A stretch of DNA of 64,000 nucleotides from positions 1,056,501 to 1,120,500 of the forward strand of contig CAKJVC010000010.1 of NCBI GenBank assembly GCA_918026815.1. Direction: 5' to 3'. This DNA is from Chalara sp. BL73. Taxonomy: Eukaryota > Ascomycota > Leotiomycetes > Helotiales. Both the position numbers and the translations under genes were made by a program. Numbering within the stretch: the stretch's first letter is position 1; every line of letters begins with the position of its first letter. Of the stretch, positions 21,656-33,057 are shown piece by piece. The notes under the pieces are model-generated. The model saw only the letters and a list, made by a program, of their open reading frames with translations, ran no database searches and was not told the origin of the DNA.

Positions 21656-24631
21656 CTAAACCCACTCGTCGATTGTCAAGTCTAGAAGCGGGTGATTCTC
21701 AATATCTTGATAGAGAAGTGGTTTATCCGGATCTAAGCGTTGGCTGCTCGTCTTGCTTTCTGTATGCCGCTCTGAGAGTGCCACAGCCTTTTGTAAGATG
21801 CTCACTACCTTGCGCCATGCAGCTTTCTTCCTATGGATGTCATCCTGCCGCACCTCTTTAATCTTGTCCATGGTGCTGGTTATGTGTCGTAACCAATGGC
21901 CTTCTGGCCCCCACGGATCTCGGCCATGCTGCCTGAGTAGCTTCTTCTCTACTCTACAAGCATTCTTGAGCGTATTTCTGAACTTGCTGTCTATATCTAG
22001 ATTGTTGATCAAAACCATCTCGAGGACCGAATCAACTCCATGTGGATCCCGGAGTCCAAGGTAAGCCTGCAAATGGACATTCAGATCCTCGATTCTGGGA
22101 ATTAATTGCGATTTATTCTGGCGGCGAGACATATACTGCCAAAAGCTCAAAGCATCTCTGTATTGACTTCGACGCACCATTGCGCTCATAGGATAATTTA
22201 TGAACTGATTGCCAGGAACGATACCGGTCCTCTCCAGAACCAGGATAGTTCGCTGCGTAATTTCTTTTACTTGTTGCAGGTTGCACAGTTCCCCCAGCTG
22301 GTGGACGAATATCTGATGCAGCGCGCCTTGAACATCTTGGTTATTTCGTTTACCTTCTTGAAGTAACGAAATAGCCTTGCTAATATCGTGAGGATCAAGC
22401 ATCAAAGAAGCCTTAACAGCGATCGAGAGACAGTACCGATGGAGTGGAAGTCCAGCCTGGGTAGATTGAAGGTATATCCTTATGGCTCGGCTTGGGTCTC
22501 CGGAGCAAAGAGCCTCCGCCATCTCTTCGGTGCAACTCTTTTGATAGTTCGACGGCATTTTAATCATGGTGTCTAAGTGGTTTAGCCTTTTCAGAGCTGA
22601 TTTTGTGTCATCTCCAGCTTTCGCAACAGCTGTGTGACGGAGAATGGACAGTGTCTCATGATCTATGAATCGTCGGGAGAGAGTTTCGAAGCATTGAGCG
22701 CTCTTCGATTTTACCACCGCAAAGTAAAGCCCCAGAATTTGATCCGAGGAGAATTTTAACTTATCATAGCAATTCTTCAAGATAGTATTGAAGAACATAG
22801 GACTGAACTGACCACCAGCCTCGGAAAAATACTTTAGCCAACGAGAAATAGCGTCAAGCTCTTTGTTAGCTAGATAGCATTCGAGCAGAGTATTTGAACT
22901 CTGTTCCGTTAGCTCGATATTAAAATCCCGCACAGATTCGAGCAAAAATGTCTCGGTATCAGTGGTGGTATGTGAAGCAGCGAAGAGCTCAAAAACAGGC
23001 GCAAAAGCACGGCTGCACTGGTTCTTATCATATCCATCTTCATAAAGTTCTCTAAAATCCGACTTAACTCCAAGCCAGTCATTCTTCAAAGCCTTCGCAT
23101 AGGCGAAGCTTCCTCGAATTTGCGTAAGATACAGTGATTTAGCCGGCGGTGAGCTTTTCATCAGAACTTTGTTGTAATAATCTCGAGCCAACATCTCGTG
23201 GCCTGCCTCAACACAGATATGAATCATGCACGCATATGCTGAGCTGGGATGCAGCATTAATCCAAGATCTGGCTCCAAAGCCTTAAATGTTGATACGCTT
23301 CGCGAAATGTCCTTGTGGTTATCCCAACCAGTTCTGAGCGTTGAAAGAATATGGGTGGAGGATACTACCAAATTTAAGCGTCTACCTATCCGGAGGATTA
23401 GCATTAAGGTCTCCTCCATGATATCTGTCCTCTGGTTTGCTTGTATAGAGCTAAAGACAATATTGGTGAGTTGGTCAAAGTCACGTTGACAGAAACTTGC
23501 TGTACCGGAAACGTTGCGAAGAGTACGTAGAAGCGTGTTATGAGCGCCCTGGGCATGAAGTGCTGCCATATAATAAACAGTTGCTGGATTTGACGCGTAG
23601 CCTTTAAATCTGTCGAGGTGCCAATATATCAAATCGGTTAACGTGAACATATTGTTGCCGTACGTCTCTCGACACAGTCTTCGACCAATCTTCAACCATC
23701 CCTTCCGAAAAGAAAGCTTAGGCTCTTTTTTGAATCTCGTAAGGTACAAATCACAAGCCTGCTTCAACTTAGAGGCATCACTATCCTCACCTAATAGGCG
23801 CAAGATAATATGCCATGGCTCAAAGCGATAAAATGAGCTTTCATCGATTGGTCCTTGAGCAAGAACAATATCAAAGACTTTGTCTGCCAGATCGAATCGT
23901 AACTCATCCGTGCAAGCAATATATAGCTCAACTGCTGAGTTCATCAACAACTGGTCCATACCAGAAACACCCAAGGTCAACCCTTCTTCAAAAGCTTCGC
24001 AGAATCGCGATGCTGCTGCAATAACATTTGGTTTTCTCGAATGCAAGTCGCCATCTCCGGGAGGCTTTAATAGCTGCTTGATATCGTGGGCCAATTTGTG
24101 CTCTCGGTTGTAGCCCTTAGGCTGCTTCGGCTTCGAGGAGTCATTATAGGATGTAGCCACTCGTGAAACTGATGCATCTCGCAGGACACGCTTGGGAGTA
24201 AGGCCTTGTGCAGGTCTATTGTACTTTTCCCTTCTCGGAATCGCGATAGAATTGGTTTGTGGCTGTTCATCGTGTGGTGCCTTCTTTTTCTCAACCCCAG
24301 TCTCAACGCTCGCACTTAGGGGAATTGGCTCCGCGTCCCCTCTAGCCACAGTTTCTTTTGGCCTTTTCCGTGAGATGTACAACGCATCGTGTCCGTGTGT
24401 TATGATAGGGTCTTCGAAAATATCCTTGAGAGCAACACCGTCGCCATGGTATTGTCTCACGGACCTGAGCTTCTTAGCATTGTTGCATACCTCTCGTGCT
24501 GTATGTATACGCCGACGACGATCCTCCGTCAATGCCCCTGCACTGAACGCAACGGTGCACGAAGTTCCCAGAGCAAGATGGCGAAGTGCTCGAAGAGCAC
24601 CCTTTGAGGGTACAGGGAGGGAACCGGGCAT
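21656..24631 (-). CDS. Mitochondrial pentatricopeptide-repeat-like protein, 991 aa
   Basis: Large helical-repeat protein, probably acting on mitochondrial RNA. The first ATG in frame is at 24631; six in-frame codons upstream of it follow a stop and contain only a GTG, so an additional 5' exon is possible. The N-terminus (MPGSLPVPSKGALRALRHLA then LGTSCTVAFSAGALTEDRRRRIHTAREV) is a conserved opening of a large Pezizomycotina PPR protein family and looks like a mitochondrial presequence with a short hydrophobic stretch. From about residue 200 the protein is a string of 30-40-residue helical pairs (for example AYACMIHICVEAGHEMLARDYYNKVL, TLLECYLANKELDAISRWLKYFSEAG, MSAMVRRSQYRDALSFWQYMSRR), fitting degenerate PPR units. 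Yeast-type homologues include translation or stability factors for single mitochondrial mRNAs; the target here cannot be named. No introns. Confidence 0.75.
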   Translation of the reverse strand: MPGSLPVPSKGALRALRHLALGTSCTVAFSAGALTEDRRRRIHTAREVCNNAKKLRSVRQYHGDGVALKDIFEDPIITHGHDALYISRKRPKETVARGDAEPIPLSASVETGVEKKKAPHDEQPQTNSIAIPRREKYNRPAQGLTPKRVLRDASVSRVATSYNDSSKPKQPKGYNREHKLAHDIKQLLKPPGDGDLHSRKPNVIAAASRFCEAFEEGLTLGVSGMDQLLMNSAVELYIACTDELRFDLADKVFDIVLAQGPIDESSFYRFEPWHIILRLLGEDSDASKLKQACDLYLTRFKKEPKLSFRKGWLKIGRRLCRETYGNNMFTLTDLIYWHLDRFKGYASNPATVYYMAALHAQGAHNTLLRTLRNVSGTASFCQRDFDQLTNIVFSSIQANQRTDIMEETLMLILRIGRRLNLVVSSTHILSTLRTGWDNHKDISRSVSTFKALEPDLGLMLHPSSAYACMIHICVEAGHEMLARDYYNKVLMKSSPPAKSLYLTQIRGSFAYAKALKNDWLGVKSDFRELYEDGYDKNQCSRAFAPVFELFAASHTTTDTETFLLESVRDFNIELTEQSSNTLLECYLANKELDAISRWLKYFSEAGGQFSPMFFNTILKNCYDKLKFSSDQILGLYFAVVKSKSAQCFETLSRRFIDHETLSILRHTAVAKAGDDTKSALKRLNHLDTMIKMPSNYQKSCTEEMAEALCSGDPSRAIRIYLQSTQAGLPLHRYCLSIAVKASLMLDPHDISKAISLLQEGKRNNQDVQGALHQIFVHQLGELCNLQQVKEITQRTILVLERTGIVPGNQFINYPMSAMVRRSQYRDALSFWQYMSRRQNKSQLIPRIEDLNVHLQAYLGLRDPHGVDSVLEMVLINNLDIDSKFRNTLKNACRVEKKLLRQHGRDPWGPEGHWLRHITSTMDKIKEVRQDDIHRKKAAWRKVVSILQKAVALSERHTESKTSSQRLDPDKPLLYQDIENHPLLDLTIDEWV

Positions 24632-25075
24632 GCGTGTGAATCTCGGACATCTGGTTCTCACAGGGACGCTAGTTAGCTATACCGGAGCTGTCATCGCGGG
24701 ACGATTGCTTGTCTTTAGTGTACACAACAACTCCCCAAGAAATGAGTCCTTCAGATATGGTTCGATTAATTAGACATTCAAGCTTCATACTTTGCGGGTG
24801 GGGCTACGGTGGCCGAGATCTGAATGATTAAGTAATCAGTCCCCTTTCGTCCGTCACCACCACGACCCGAGAGGCAAGCTTTTAATCCTCAGAAGGTAGA
24901 ACTTTCTCCCTTCCGAAGATTCGCTTTAATGAGCATCAAAAGATCAATTGGATATAAGCTCCTCTATTCCTGATCCGCTTCTAAATCATACAAGCAAGCC
25001 CTCTAGGATTCCGTCGATCTATATCAATTGCTCGCAGTTCCCCATGGCAAATATCGCAATGGAAGCATCATCGGT
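24632..25075. other. Intergenic between the PPR gene and guanine deaminase
   Basis: About 440 bases upstream of the PPR-like gene and downstream of the guanine deaminase stop. No gene; a plausible promoter region for the PPR-like gene. Confidence 0.5.
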
Positions 25076-26504
25076 CTATGGCTTTCTATCATGCACCAAT
25101 CGGCCCTTGACCCAGACAGCAAGCGTGTTCCTATCATCACCATTGAAAACCCACTTTGCGATTTTCTCCTCCCACGTCTCCCAGCCGAAGATATCTACCA
25201 TTCCGGAATCTCCTCCGAAGGGTTCATCAACTCTGTCCAGCCCAACCAATTGCGCGTCCCACTCCATTCCCAGACCAAAAGCTCCGATTTTGTCATCCAG
25301 TCCAACGACCTTGGCACCACCTTTGGTGCTCAAATACAACACCTCCTCAATGCTTAGTTTCGCATTGTCGTCTCCTTCCATGGCAACATGACGACTAACT
25401 AGTAAGGCTTGACGCACAGCCTCTAGAATACTAGGACTGTAGCCACCACTCATATCTGTTCCAAGGCCGATCTCAATTCCCTTTTCAAGCAGCATCCGAA
25501 CTTTGGCGGTCCCAGAAGTTATAGCTGAGTTGGATGCTGGGCAGTGACTGATCTTTCCTTCACGCTTCTTGATGAGTTTCACCTCCTCTTCTGAGAGATG
25601 AACGGCATGAGCCAAGATGGTTTTAGGGCCTAGCAATCCGTGATCATCATAAACATGAGTGTATGACTCGTGCTTGGGGAATAACTCCTTGACCAGCTCG
25701 ATTTCCTTCTTATTCTCAGAAATATGTGTCTGAACTGGAAGGTTGGTTTCTTTGTGAAGCGCGCCAAGACTATGCATTAGTGCTGATGAACAGCTAGGAG
25801 CAAAGCGAGGCGTGATAATGGGTGTGATGAGTGCATTCGTTGGATCAATTTTTGAAATGTGTGAAATAGTAGCTTTTGTGTCGGCTAAAGAAGATGCTGC
25901 AGACTCATCACGATAGTAGTCAGGAGACATAGTATCCATGCACACACGACCAATGAAGGCCCGCTGGCCAAATGAAAGACAGAGGTCAGCGAGCAGATTC
26001 GTGGACGGAACTGAAATGGTAGCGTAGTATGAAGCCGTGGTGGTTCCATGTGATAGGGTCCGCTGAATAACACGAGAGTATACGGTCTTTGCCCTGGACT
26101 CTGATGCCAAACTGCTTTCCATGGGGAATGTGTAAGTATTGAGCCAGTCCAAAAGGGTGGTCTTTCCAAAGATGCCAGCATTTGGGTATTGCGGCGCATG
26201 GATATGTGTGTCTCTCGACTATTAGCCAATTTATTGGTAATAAGATAAGAGAATAAATATAGTTACCTATGAAACCTGGGAAGAAGAACTGATCTGACCT
26301 TGCAATCCTCACTGACACGTCTTCACGTGACCACCCGAGCCTGGGGTAAATGGATTCTTCAACAATAGCCAGTGTGCATTTTGGCTGGATGGCGACGATG
26401 ACACCTTTCTCATCTACGCAGACAGCGGCGTCATGTAGGAGCTCTATTTCATCCAATGTTTTGCTGTGTACGAGCGTCCCTAAGAAGAGCGATCGAGAAG
26501 GCAT
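25076..26504 (-). CDS. GUD1: Guanine deaminase
   Basis: Zinc hydrolase of the amidohydrolase superfamily that converts guanine to xanthine in purine salvage and degradation. Model: exon 26267-26504, intron 26212-26266 (55 nt), exon 25076-26211, 457 aa. Splicing joins FFPGFI to DTHIHAPQYPN and thereby rebuilds the metal-binding HxH (residues 82 and 84). Further family residues seen: VQTHISENKKEIELVKELFP (zinc His and guanine-deaminase signature), ILAHAVHLSEEE (zinc His), HCPASNSAITSG (substrate loop) and GLGTDMSGGYSPSILEA (catalytic Asp). The acceptor is ...TCGAGAG, ten bases beyond an alternative TAG that would break the frame. The product is cytosolic, with no signal peptide. Confidence 0.93.
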
Positions 26505-27337
26505 GCTGAGTGGCTTTCAAAACGAAGTGGTATGCACTAGAATTTTGAGGATCTGAAGCTGCATCCAAGTCACGGTGGCCTTTTATGTTTAATCCATATA
26601 GAATCGGCGGTACAGATTATGTTTTGTTCTGGCAGCATGAAAAGTTCAGAAGTTCCTAGTTTAATCAGATCAATTTCTTAGGGGGAAAACTCAAGCGAGC
26701 GGGTGACGGCCACTTCCGATCGGTTTGATAAGGGAAGTTCGATTTCGAACAAAAGTCGACGAAAAGCGAATGTAAACAGAGAGAGGCTCCCCTGAGGCTG
26801 GAGAACCGGATATCACAAAGAAAAGCATTATCTTGAGTGATCGACCCTCACACTTGAAGGGATTCCATATTGCAGGACGGTGATAGCCGAAAGATTGACG
26901 CACCTGAACACTGTTCAGAGAATGTTGAAACGCTCGAGGCCAAGGAAAGGGCGGCAGTAGTCATGAATAGATAGAATCCTCCTCCTGCTAGCGATCTGGA
27001 GCCTTGAGAAAGCATAGATCCCGAGATGCGAAGTCCTGCTCACCTTTCCTGGATCTTGGAGGGCTCATGAATTAATCGGGCTTTCCTTACCCTGGGGAAT
27101 ATGCATCAATTTCATCCAGAGCATGTGAAAGTAACTCCAGCTGTTGGATGACGAAAGAAGACATGCATCGATGAAAGGATTATTAGGGTCACAGCAAGCT
27201 AACTCTTTGATAAAGCAGGCTCGGTGCAAGTAGCTCACGGGAATGAAGTATATGTGGGCTTCATGTCGTGGAAGAAAGAAGGTTTAGTGACTAAGGAAGG
27301 GGGAGGAACGAGTCTCCTTCCAAAGTACCAGGAGTAT

Positions 27338-27358
27338 ACCACCACCACCACTACCACC
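27338..27358 (+). repeat. ACC triplet microsatellite
   Basis: Seven ACC units with one ACT interruption in non-coding DNA upstream of the RdRP gene. Confidence 0.8.
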
Positions 27359-27470
27359 CTCCTGCTCAACACCCCTCGTAGCCATGCATGAATATCTGAT
27401 TTCAAAATCTTGACCTTCCCCATCTTTCAACCTCCCTTCCTCCCTACCTGCGCACACTTCGAAGGCCCAT

Positions 27471-27490
27471 ACCACCACCACCACCACACC
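27471..27490 (+). repeat. ACC triplet microsatellite, second tract
   Basis: Six to seven uninterrupted ACC units in the same intergenic region, 113 bases right of the first ACC tract. Confidence 0.8.
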
Positions 27491-27784
27491 AGCGATAGAT
27501 CTTTGCATAGAATTGGATGCGCTTGATTTCAACTGGAATCCAGCCTGCAACGGCTCACCCCTTAAATAACATCACGTGTTTTCGTGTGCCCTTGCTACGC
27601 GGGATCCTTACCCCAAAATTTTAGCCGGCGCTTTTCAAATGAATGTTTGAGAATTGAGTCCGTGACAGCTCAAGCCCATTCTCATTCTTCCACCCTCATT
27701 TAGGACGGTAGTGATACCTATACCAAGGCATCCATGAATGAGCTAGGCTTATACCCATAGAGAGGTAAGTAGATGATGCCCTTA

Positions 27785-27808
27785 TTGTTGCTGTTGTTGT
27801 TGCTGTTG
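27785..27808 (+). repeat. TTG/CTG triplet microsatellite
   Basis: Eight TTG or CTG units in non-coding DNA about 460 bases before the RdRP start codon. Confidence 0.8.
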
Positions 27809-28271
27809 ATTTTTATCAAGGCAATTTAACGCCTATTGCTACGTTCCTTATTTTGATTACGGTAAAAACAAGCCAGCAATCACTCTAATCAATTCATGTT
27901 TGGGCTCTAAACAAACGCCCTCTAAAAGGGCACACTGACAAGCTTGTTATCATTCACTTTTGCTTTTACCAATCTCTACCTTCCTAAAAGCTGATTGCCT
28001 CTTGCTAAAATTCACCTTCCACGTGTGCCCAACCTAACAACACCACCAGCCATACCATACCGTACCTTGTACACTGCGAAATAAGTCGTACCCGTAGTCA
28101 CAAAAGCGGTACGCCTTAAACGGTGTTTATGCTTCTGGTCACCGGTTGACTTTTGCAACTGCTCTGGTTCTTAGCACATCAGAGTTCTGAAGGTGAAATA
28201 TCCTAATCCTTCTGATTTAAGAGCCATGATTAACGTTCCACCAGTTAATCTACTTGACAAGGGTGTTCAAT

Positions 28272-31200
28272 ATGGTTGGCAATCGGGATGAGACCACATG
28301 GCGTGATCCAGGCCGCGATGTAGATCGGTTTAGAATTCAACGTCCAGCGTCAAGGCGCCCCGGATACAACCGAAATTTCCACCTTCAGCAACGTCAAGTC
28401 ACGCTTCGTGTAATACCGGATTGGGCGAAGGACCATGATCTCGTGTTCAGGTTGAACAACTTACCTGTCTCCACAAGAACTTGGGATATTTTCCGAAACT
28501 TTAGTGAATATGGCAATGTTGTCTATATTGAAATATTTGAGGGTAGAGATGGTGCTAGAGATGGAAGTGCAAAGATTAAGTTTTGTCCACCTCCTCATAC
28601 GGCATTTTGGGAGAGTCTGAACTCTCTCGGAATCTTCCCTCTCAAGGACGAGGATGGCGTCACGACGCGGAACTGTCGTGTTGAGATGTTGCTAAACAAG
28701 CGTCGAGGCCGATTGGAAGTTACTAGTCCAATCAAGAAGCACATCAAGTACAGCTCACACATGAAGCTTATTCCTACCGAAATACACTTTGGCATTATGG
28801 AAAATCCTGAGACCATGATGACTATGCAGGTAATACATGCAACTCCGGGAGATGAGACATCACTCGAGATGAATCTCATCAAGCACCAGCTTGTCGCTAC
28901 TTTCATAGTTGACTTCGTTGATCCCCGAAGCACAGGAGATACTACTTATGTCAGTGAGAGTCGCATATCCAAGTACAATCGGAGGAACAAGTATAAGTTT
29001 CAGATACCTTTCTCGTATCTGAAAAACGTCCACTGCATCGATATCGATGAATATCGTACAGCGTTTCTTATCAGCCTGGAATACCCACCCCAGTTTTATA
29101 GGAAACAAGTTGACCTGAGAGGCTCACACACTGACGAGAATCGCACCTGGACAGAAATGGATTCATGGTACAGATCTACCGATATTGTCTATGATCCATA
29201 TCCTCTTGAGTACAAGATCCTTGCTCTCCATAAGGAACAGCCTGTAATCGATATTGGTATGCCCTTTTTATGCAGCCCCCCTATCAATAGACGTAGCTTA
29301 TTTGTTCAGGCCGTTGGACTACGTATAAGTTCATACTAGACAAGCGGCAAAATTCAGGGCCTACCTACTGGGAAATCCGCAATGCCTTGCAAGACTTTAA
29401 TATCGAGACAATAACCCTTGATAAGCTTGACATAGTACTACCTCGGAAAGCTGAGGTGTGGTCTCTGATCGATCTCCACCATTCCCATACTGCTGCAGCA
29501 GAGTATTCTTTCTTAGATGGAGACGCCAGATCGACCACATTGCCGTTCAGTGTCCGCTATCAACTGGAAGTCTGCATTTCTAGGGAGATTTTAAACGAAT
29601 ATAATTTAACCCGTGAATTCATTGTTAAGCTTGCAAACATAGCTTCCGACGACCCCGCCAAAGCACAATTCATCCTCGAATATGTTGCAGAACTGAATAA
29701 GCGCATTTACGACCCAATGTCAATTTTTGACAACGTTGAAGCGTTAGCCTATTCGCCCAAATCCGAAATCCCTCCTTACTGTGCATACGCCAGAAAGGCA
29801 ACAATTACACCCACCACGATCTATTTTAATTCCCCGACGGTCGAGATAACAAATCGTGTGCTTCGGCATTATGCTCATGAAAACTCCCAAGGACGATTTC
29901 TTCGTGTGCAATTTACTGATGAATTAGCTGAGGTTCGTAAAATTACCATTTCCTGTTGAGGTATACTAAGTAATTCAGGGTGGCATCAACGCGAGCGCTG
30001 ATAGAAAGTGCAATGATGAGCTCTACACGCGAGTCTACCGAACTCTCTTCAATGGCATTCGCATTGGAGATCGTCATTACAAGTTCTTAGCCTTTGGCAA
30101 CTCACAATTTCGCGAGAATGGAGCGTATTTCTACTGTGAAACGCCGCATGTCTCATGCAACCATATTCGTGCATGGATGGGCAACTTCTCCCACATTTCG
30201 GTCGTTGCTAAATATGCTGCTCGATTGGGTCAATGCTTTTCAACGACGAGAGCCATAAACGGCCTTTCTAAACCAGATATTGTCAAGATTGATGATATTG
30301 AGAGAGATGGTTTCTGCTTCACTGACGGGGTAGGAAAGATATCACCATTCCTTGCCCAAATGATCACTGTTGATCTTGGGCTTCGAGTTAAGACTGCACC
30401 ATCCGCATTCCAATTTCGTCTCGGTGGGTGCAAAGGTGTCTTAGCCGTTTCGACAGATGCGAAGGACAAAGAAGTCCACATTCGCAGATCGCAACAAAAG
30501 TTCACTGCAATATATAACGGGCTAGAAATAATTCGATGGTCACGATTTTCTTTAGCCACGTTGAATCGCCAGACTATTACTATTTTATCGTCATTGGGAG
30601 TTCCAGACGAGGTGTTCCTGAAGATGCTAACTGAGCAACTCTCTAGCTACCAAAGCGCCATGAGCGATAACGCATTGGCCCAAAGCTTGCTTGTGAAGTA
30701 TATCGATGACAATCAGATGACCATCAATATTGCTACAATGATAAATAATGGCTTCATGACAGAGAATGAGCCTTTTGTGTTATCCCTTCTACATCTATGG
30801 AGATCCTGGTCTATCAAGCTCCTTAAAGAAAAGGCAAAAATCATTGTGGAGAATGGCGCGTTCCTCCTTGGTGTTGTGGACGAAACGGCTACCTTAAGAG
30901 GCCATGTTACCCCATCGGTTGCACCTGGCGAGGAGTGCAAAGTAGATGAGTTGCCTCAGATCTTTGTGCAGGTCCCTTCTAAGCATGATCCCAATCAGTA
31001 CAATGTGATTGAGGGTATTTGCCTAGTGGGGAGAAACCCTTCACTCCATCCTGGAGACCTTCGAGTTGTTCAAGCTGTTAATGTTAAGGCGTTACACCAT
31101 CTTCGAGATGTGGTTGTCTTTCCACAAACAGGGGAGCGGGATATTCCAAGCATGTGCTCTGGTGGAGATCTGGATGGTGACGACTTTTTTGTGATTTGGG

Positions 31201-32791
31201 ACAAGGATCTTCAACCCCCTGAATGGAACCCAGAACCAATGAATTGTTTACCACCAAAGCCCGTTCAGCTGGGCAGAGCTGTGGAGGTCACCGATACCAT
31301 GAAGTTCTTCGTTCGTTTCATGAAGAATGATGCTTTACCAACGATCGCCCATGCACATCTGGCTTTGTCAGACCGCCTAGAGAAGTCTGTGAAGGATCCA
31401 AAATGTAGGCTACCCACAGTGGCATCTCTAAAATTTTGTACTAAACTTCCGCAGGTCTTGAGCTGGCAGCATTACACTCGAGAGCCGTAGATTATATGAA
31501 GACTGGGCAGGCGGCACAGCTCCCAAAACGCCTCAGACCTACGCAGTGGCCTCATTTCATGGAGAAGAAGCATAAGAGAGATGACCAAAAGTATAAGTCT
31601 ACCAAGATACTTGGGCAGCTCTATGATAAAGTCGAAAGTGTCAACTTTATTCCACAGTACGAAAAGCCATTTGATAAACGCATCTTAAGGGCATATTCTC
31701 TTGAGGATTCAATGCTCAAAACAGTCCGTCAAACAAAGAGCCAGTATGACACCGCCATGCGACGTATATTGGCTCAATATGAAATTAATACAGAGTTTGA
31801 GGTGTGGTCAACTTTTGTTCTTTCCAGACCTCGAGTAGGAAGTGATTATAAGGTGCAGGAGGAAATGGCACGAATATCTGACGCCCTCAAAGACCGTTTT
31901 CGGCAGGTCTGCATCGAGAAAGCCGGTGGCAAGGACTTCGCTAAACTGGGTCCCTTCGTTGCTGGTATGTATAAAGTAACAAAAGAAGAGCTTGACATTG
32001 CAATTGCTGAATGTCGCACCACCAAGATAGTGGCAGGTGTGGAAATTCCAAAGCGAAAAATGGAACCCAGGTTCATGCCTCTCATCTCGTTCCCATGGCT
32101 GTTTGAGAAAGAGCTTGGTCGTATTGCAACTGGTGTGGAGTCGACTGGCGAGCTCGAAGAGATGTTGCCTACGCTAGGCCTCAAGGCGGCGACCCGTAAC
32201 CGAGCTGGTGGTGTTGAGTCCGAAATCAAAGATTTTATCGAGTTTGAGGATGGTTACACTGTTCATCGAGGAGAATTGCTTGACTTATTCCGGCGAGATG
32301 ACGACGATATCGAGCATATTTCCGAGGACAGCGATTTCGGCGAGGTTCGATCTGTAGCAGACTACAGAGACCGGGAAGATTACATGCAGGGAGAGAATAG
32401 CGAAACAGTACTAAAAACGGAGTTTACCCTCCAGAATACCCCATCCCATCTCCATGGTGGTACTGGTGTGGAAGAGGTTGTGCCGCGAATCGAACTCGAT
32501 GGTCTTATTGATCTAAGTGAGCCACACCATACTACTTCCAATGTGGCCGTTGGACGCCTTTTTACAAATACCTTAACAAGTGATATTCGCGACATAGGAA
32601 CGAGACGTATAGCAGATAGCGATCCCAAAAACCGTCTCTCTGGTTCTTCGTTTGAAGATCTGGCACTCTTAGACGGTGATTCGTATGCCAACATATCTTT
32701 GGAGGAAGGAGAAAGCATTGAAGTCGAGGAGGTAGAATTAGAGGTCCCAAAGTCTGCGTTAGAGAAGCTGCAAGAGCTTATGGCTTCCTAG
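28272..32791 (+). CDS. RNA-dependent RNA polymerase (RNA-silencing type) with N-terminal RRM-like region
   Basis: Cellular RdRP that makes double-stranded RNA for Dicer in quelling, meiotic silencing or small-RNA pathways. Four exons: 28272-29256, 29310-29932, 29979-31404, 31455-32791. Introns are 53, 46 and 50 nt, and the product is 1,456 aa. Each join restores homologous text (DIGRWTTYKF; DELAEGGINAS; DPKCLELAALHSRAVDYM). The catalytic signature CSGGDLDGDDFFVIW places the metal-binding aspartates at 933-937, the barrel motif shared with QDE-1. Upstream, DGVGKISPFLA and FQFRLGGCKGVLAV are standard RdRP blocks. Residues about 55-115 (VFRLNNLPVSTRTWDIFRNF onward) resemble an RRM. The C-terminal 200 residues are acidic and probably disordered. 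SAD-1/Rdp1-like is my guess over QDE-1. The ATG chosen is the first in frame; four further sense codons lie before it. Confidence 0.93.
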
Positions 32792-33057
32792 GGGATTGGA
32801 GGAAATACATTCTACCCAGATTATTAATAGTAAATGTTTGGCTCGATCGTGGAGTTTGCCGGGTTAATGGGATTATACCACACACAACGCAGCGATGCCT
32901 TATGATCATGAAATGCCTACATATTAATGTGGGCAATGGGGTGTTTCAACATAGATAGAAATACTTCCAAAATAATATGACGGACTGATTCCTCCGTTGA
33001 CACCGTACTCCTTTGTCCCGTAGTAGTCGAGCCGCCATTGATGATTTGTATGGTCAA

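Larger units (their letters stand above)
26505..28271. other. Divergent intergenic region with triplet tracts
   Basis: 1.77 kb between guanine deaminase (minus) and the RdRP gene (plus), so both promoters should lie here. Open frames are short. Three trinucleotide tracts (ACC at 27338-27358, ACC/CCA at 27471-27490, TTG/CTG at 27785-27808) sit inside 500 bases. The sequence around 27560-28250 should include the RdRP promoter and 5' UTR. No TATA box or known motif can be assigned. Confidence 0.5.
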
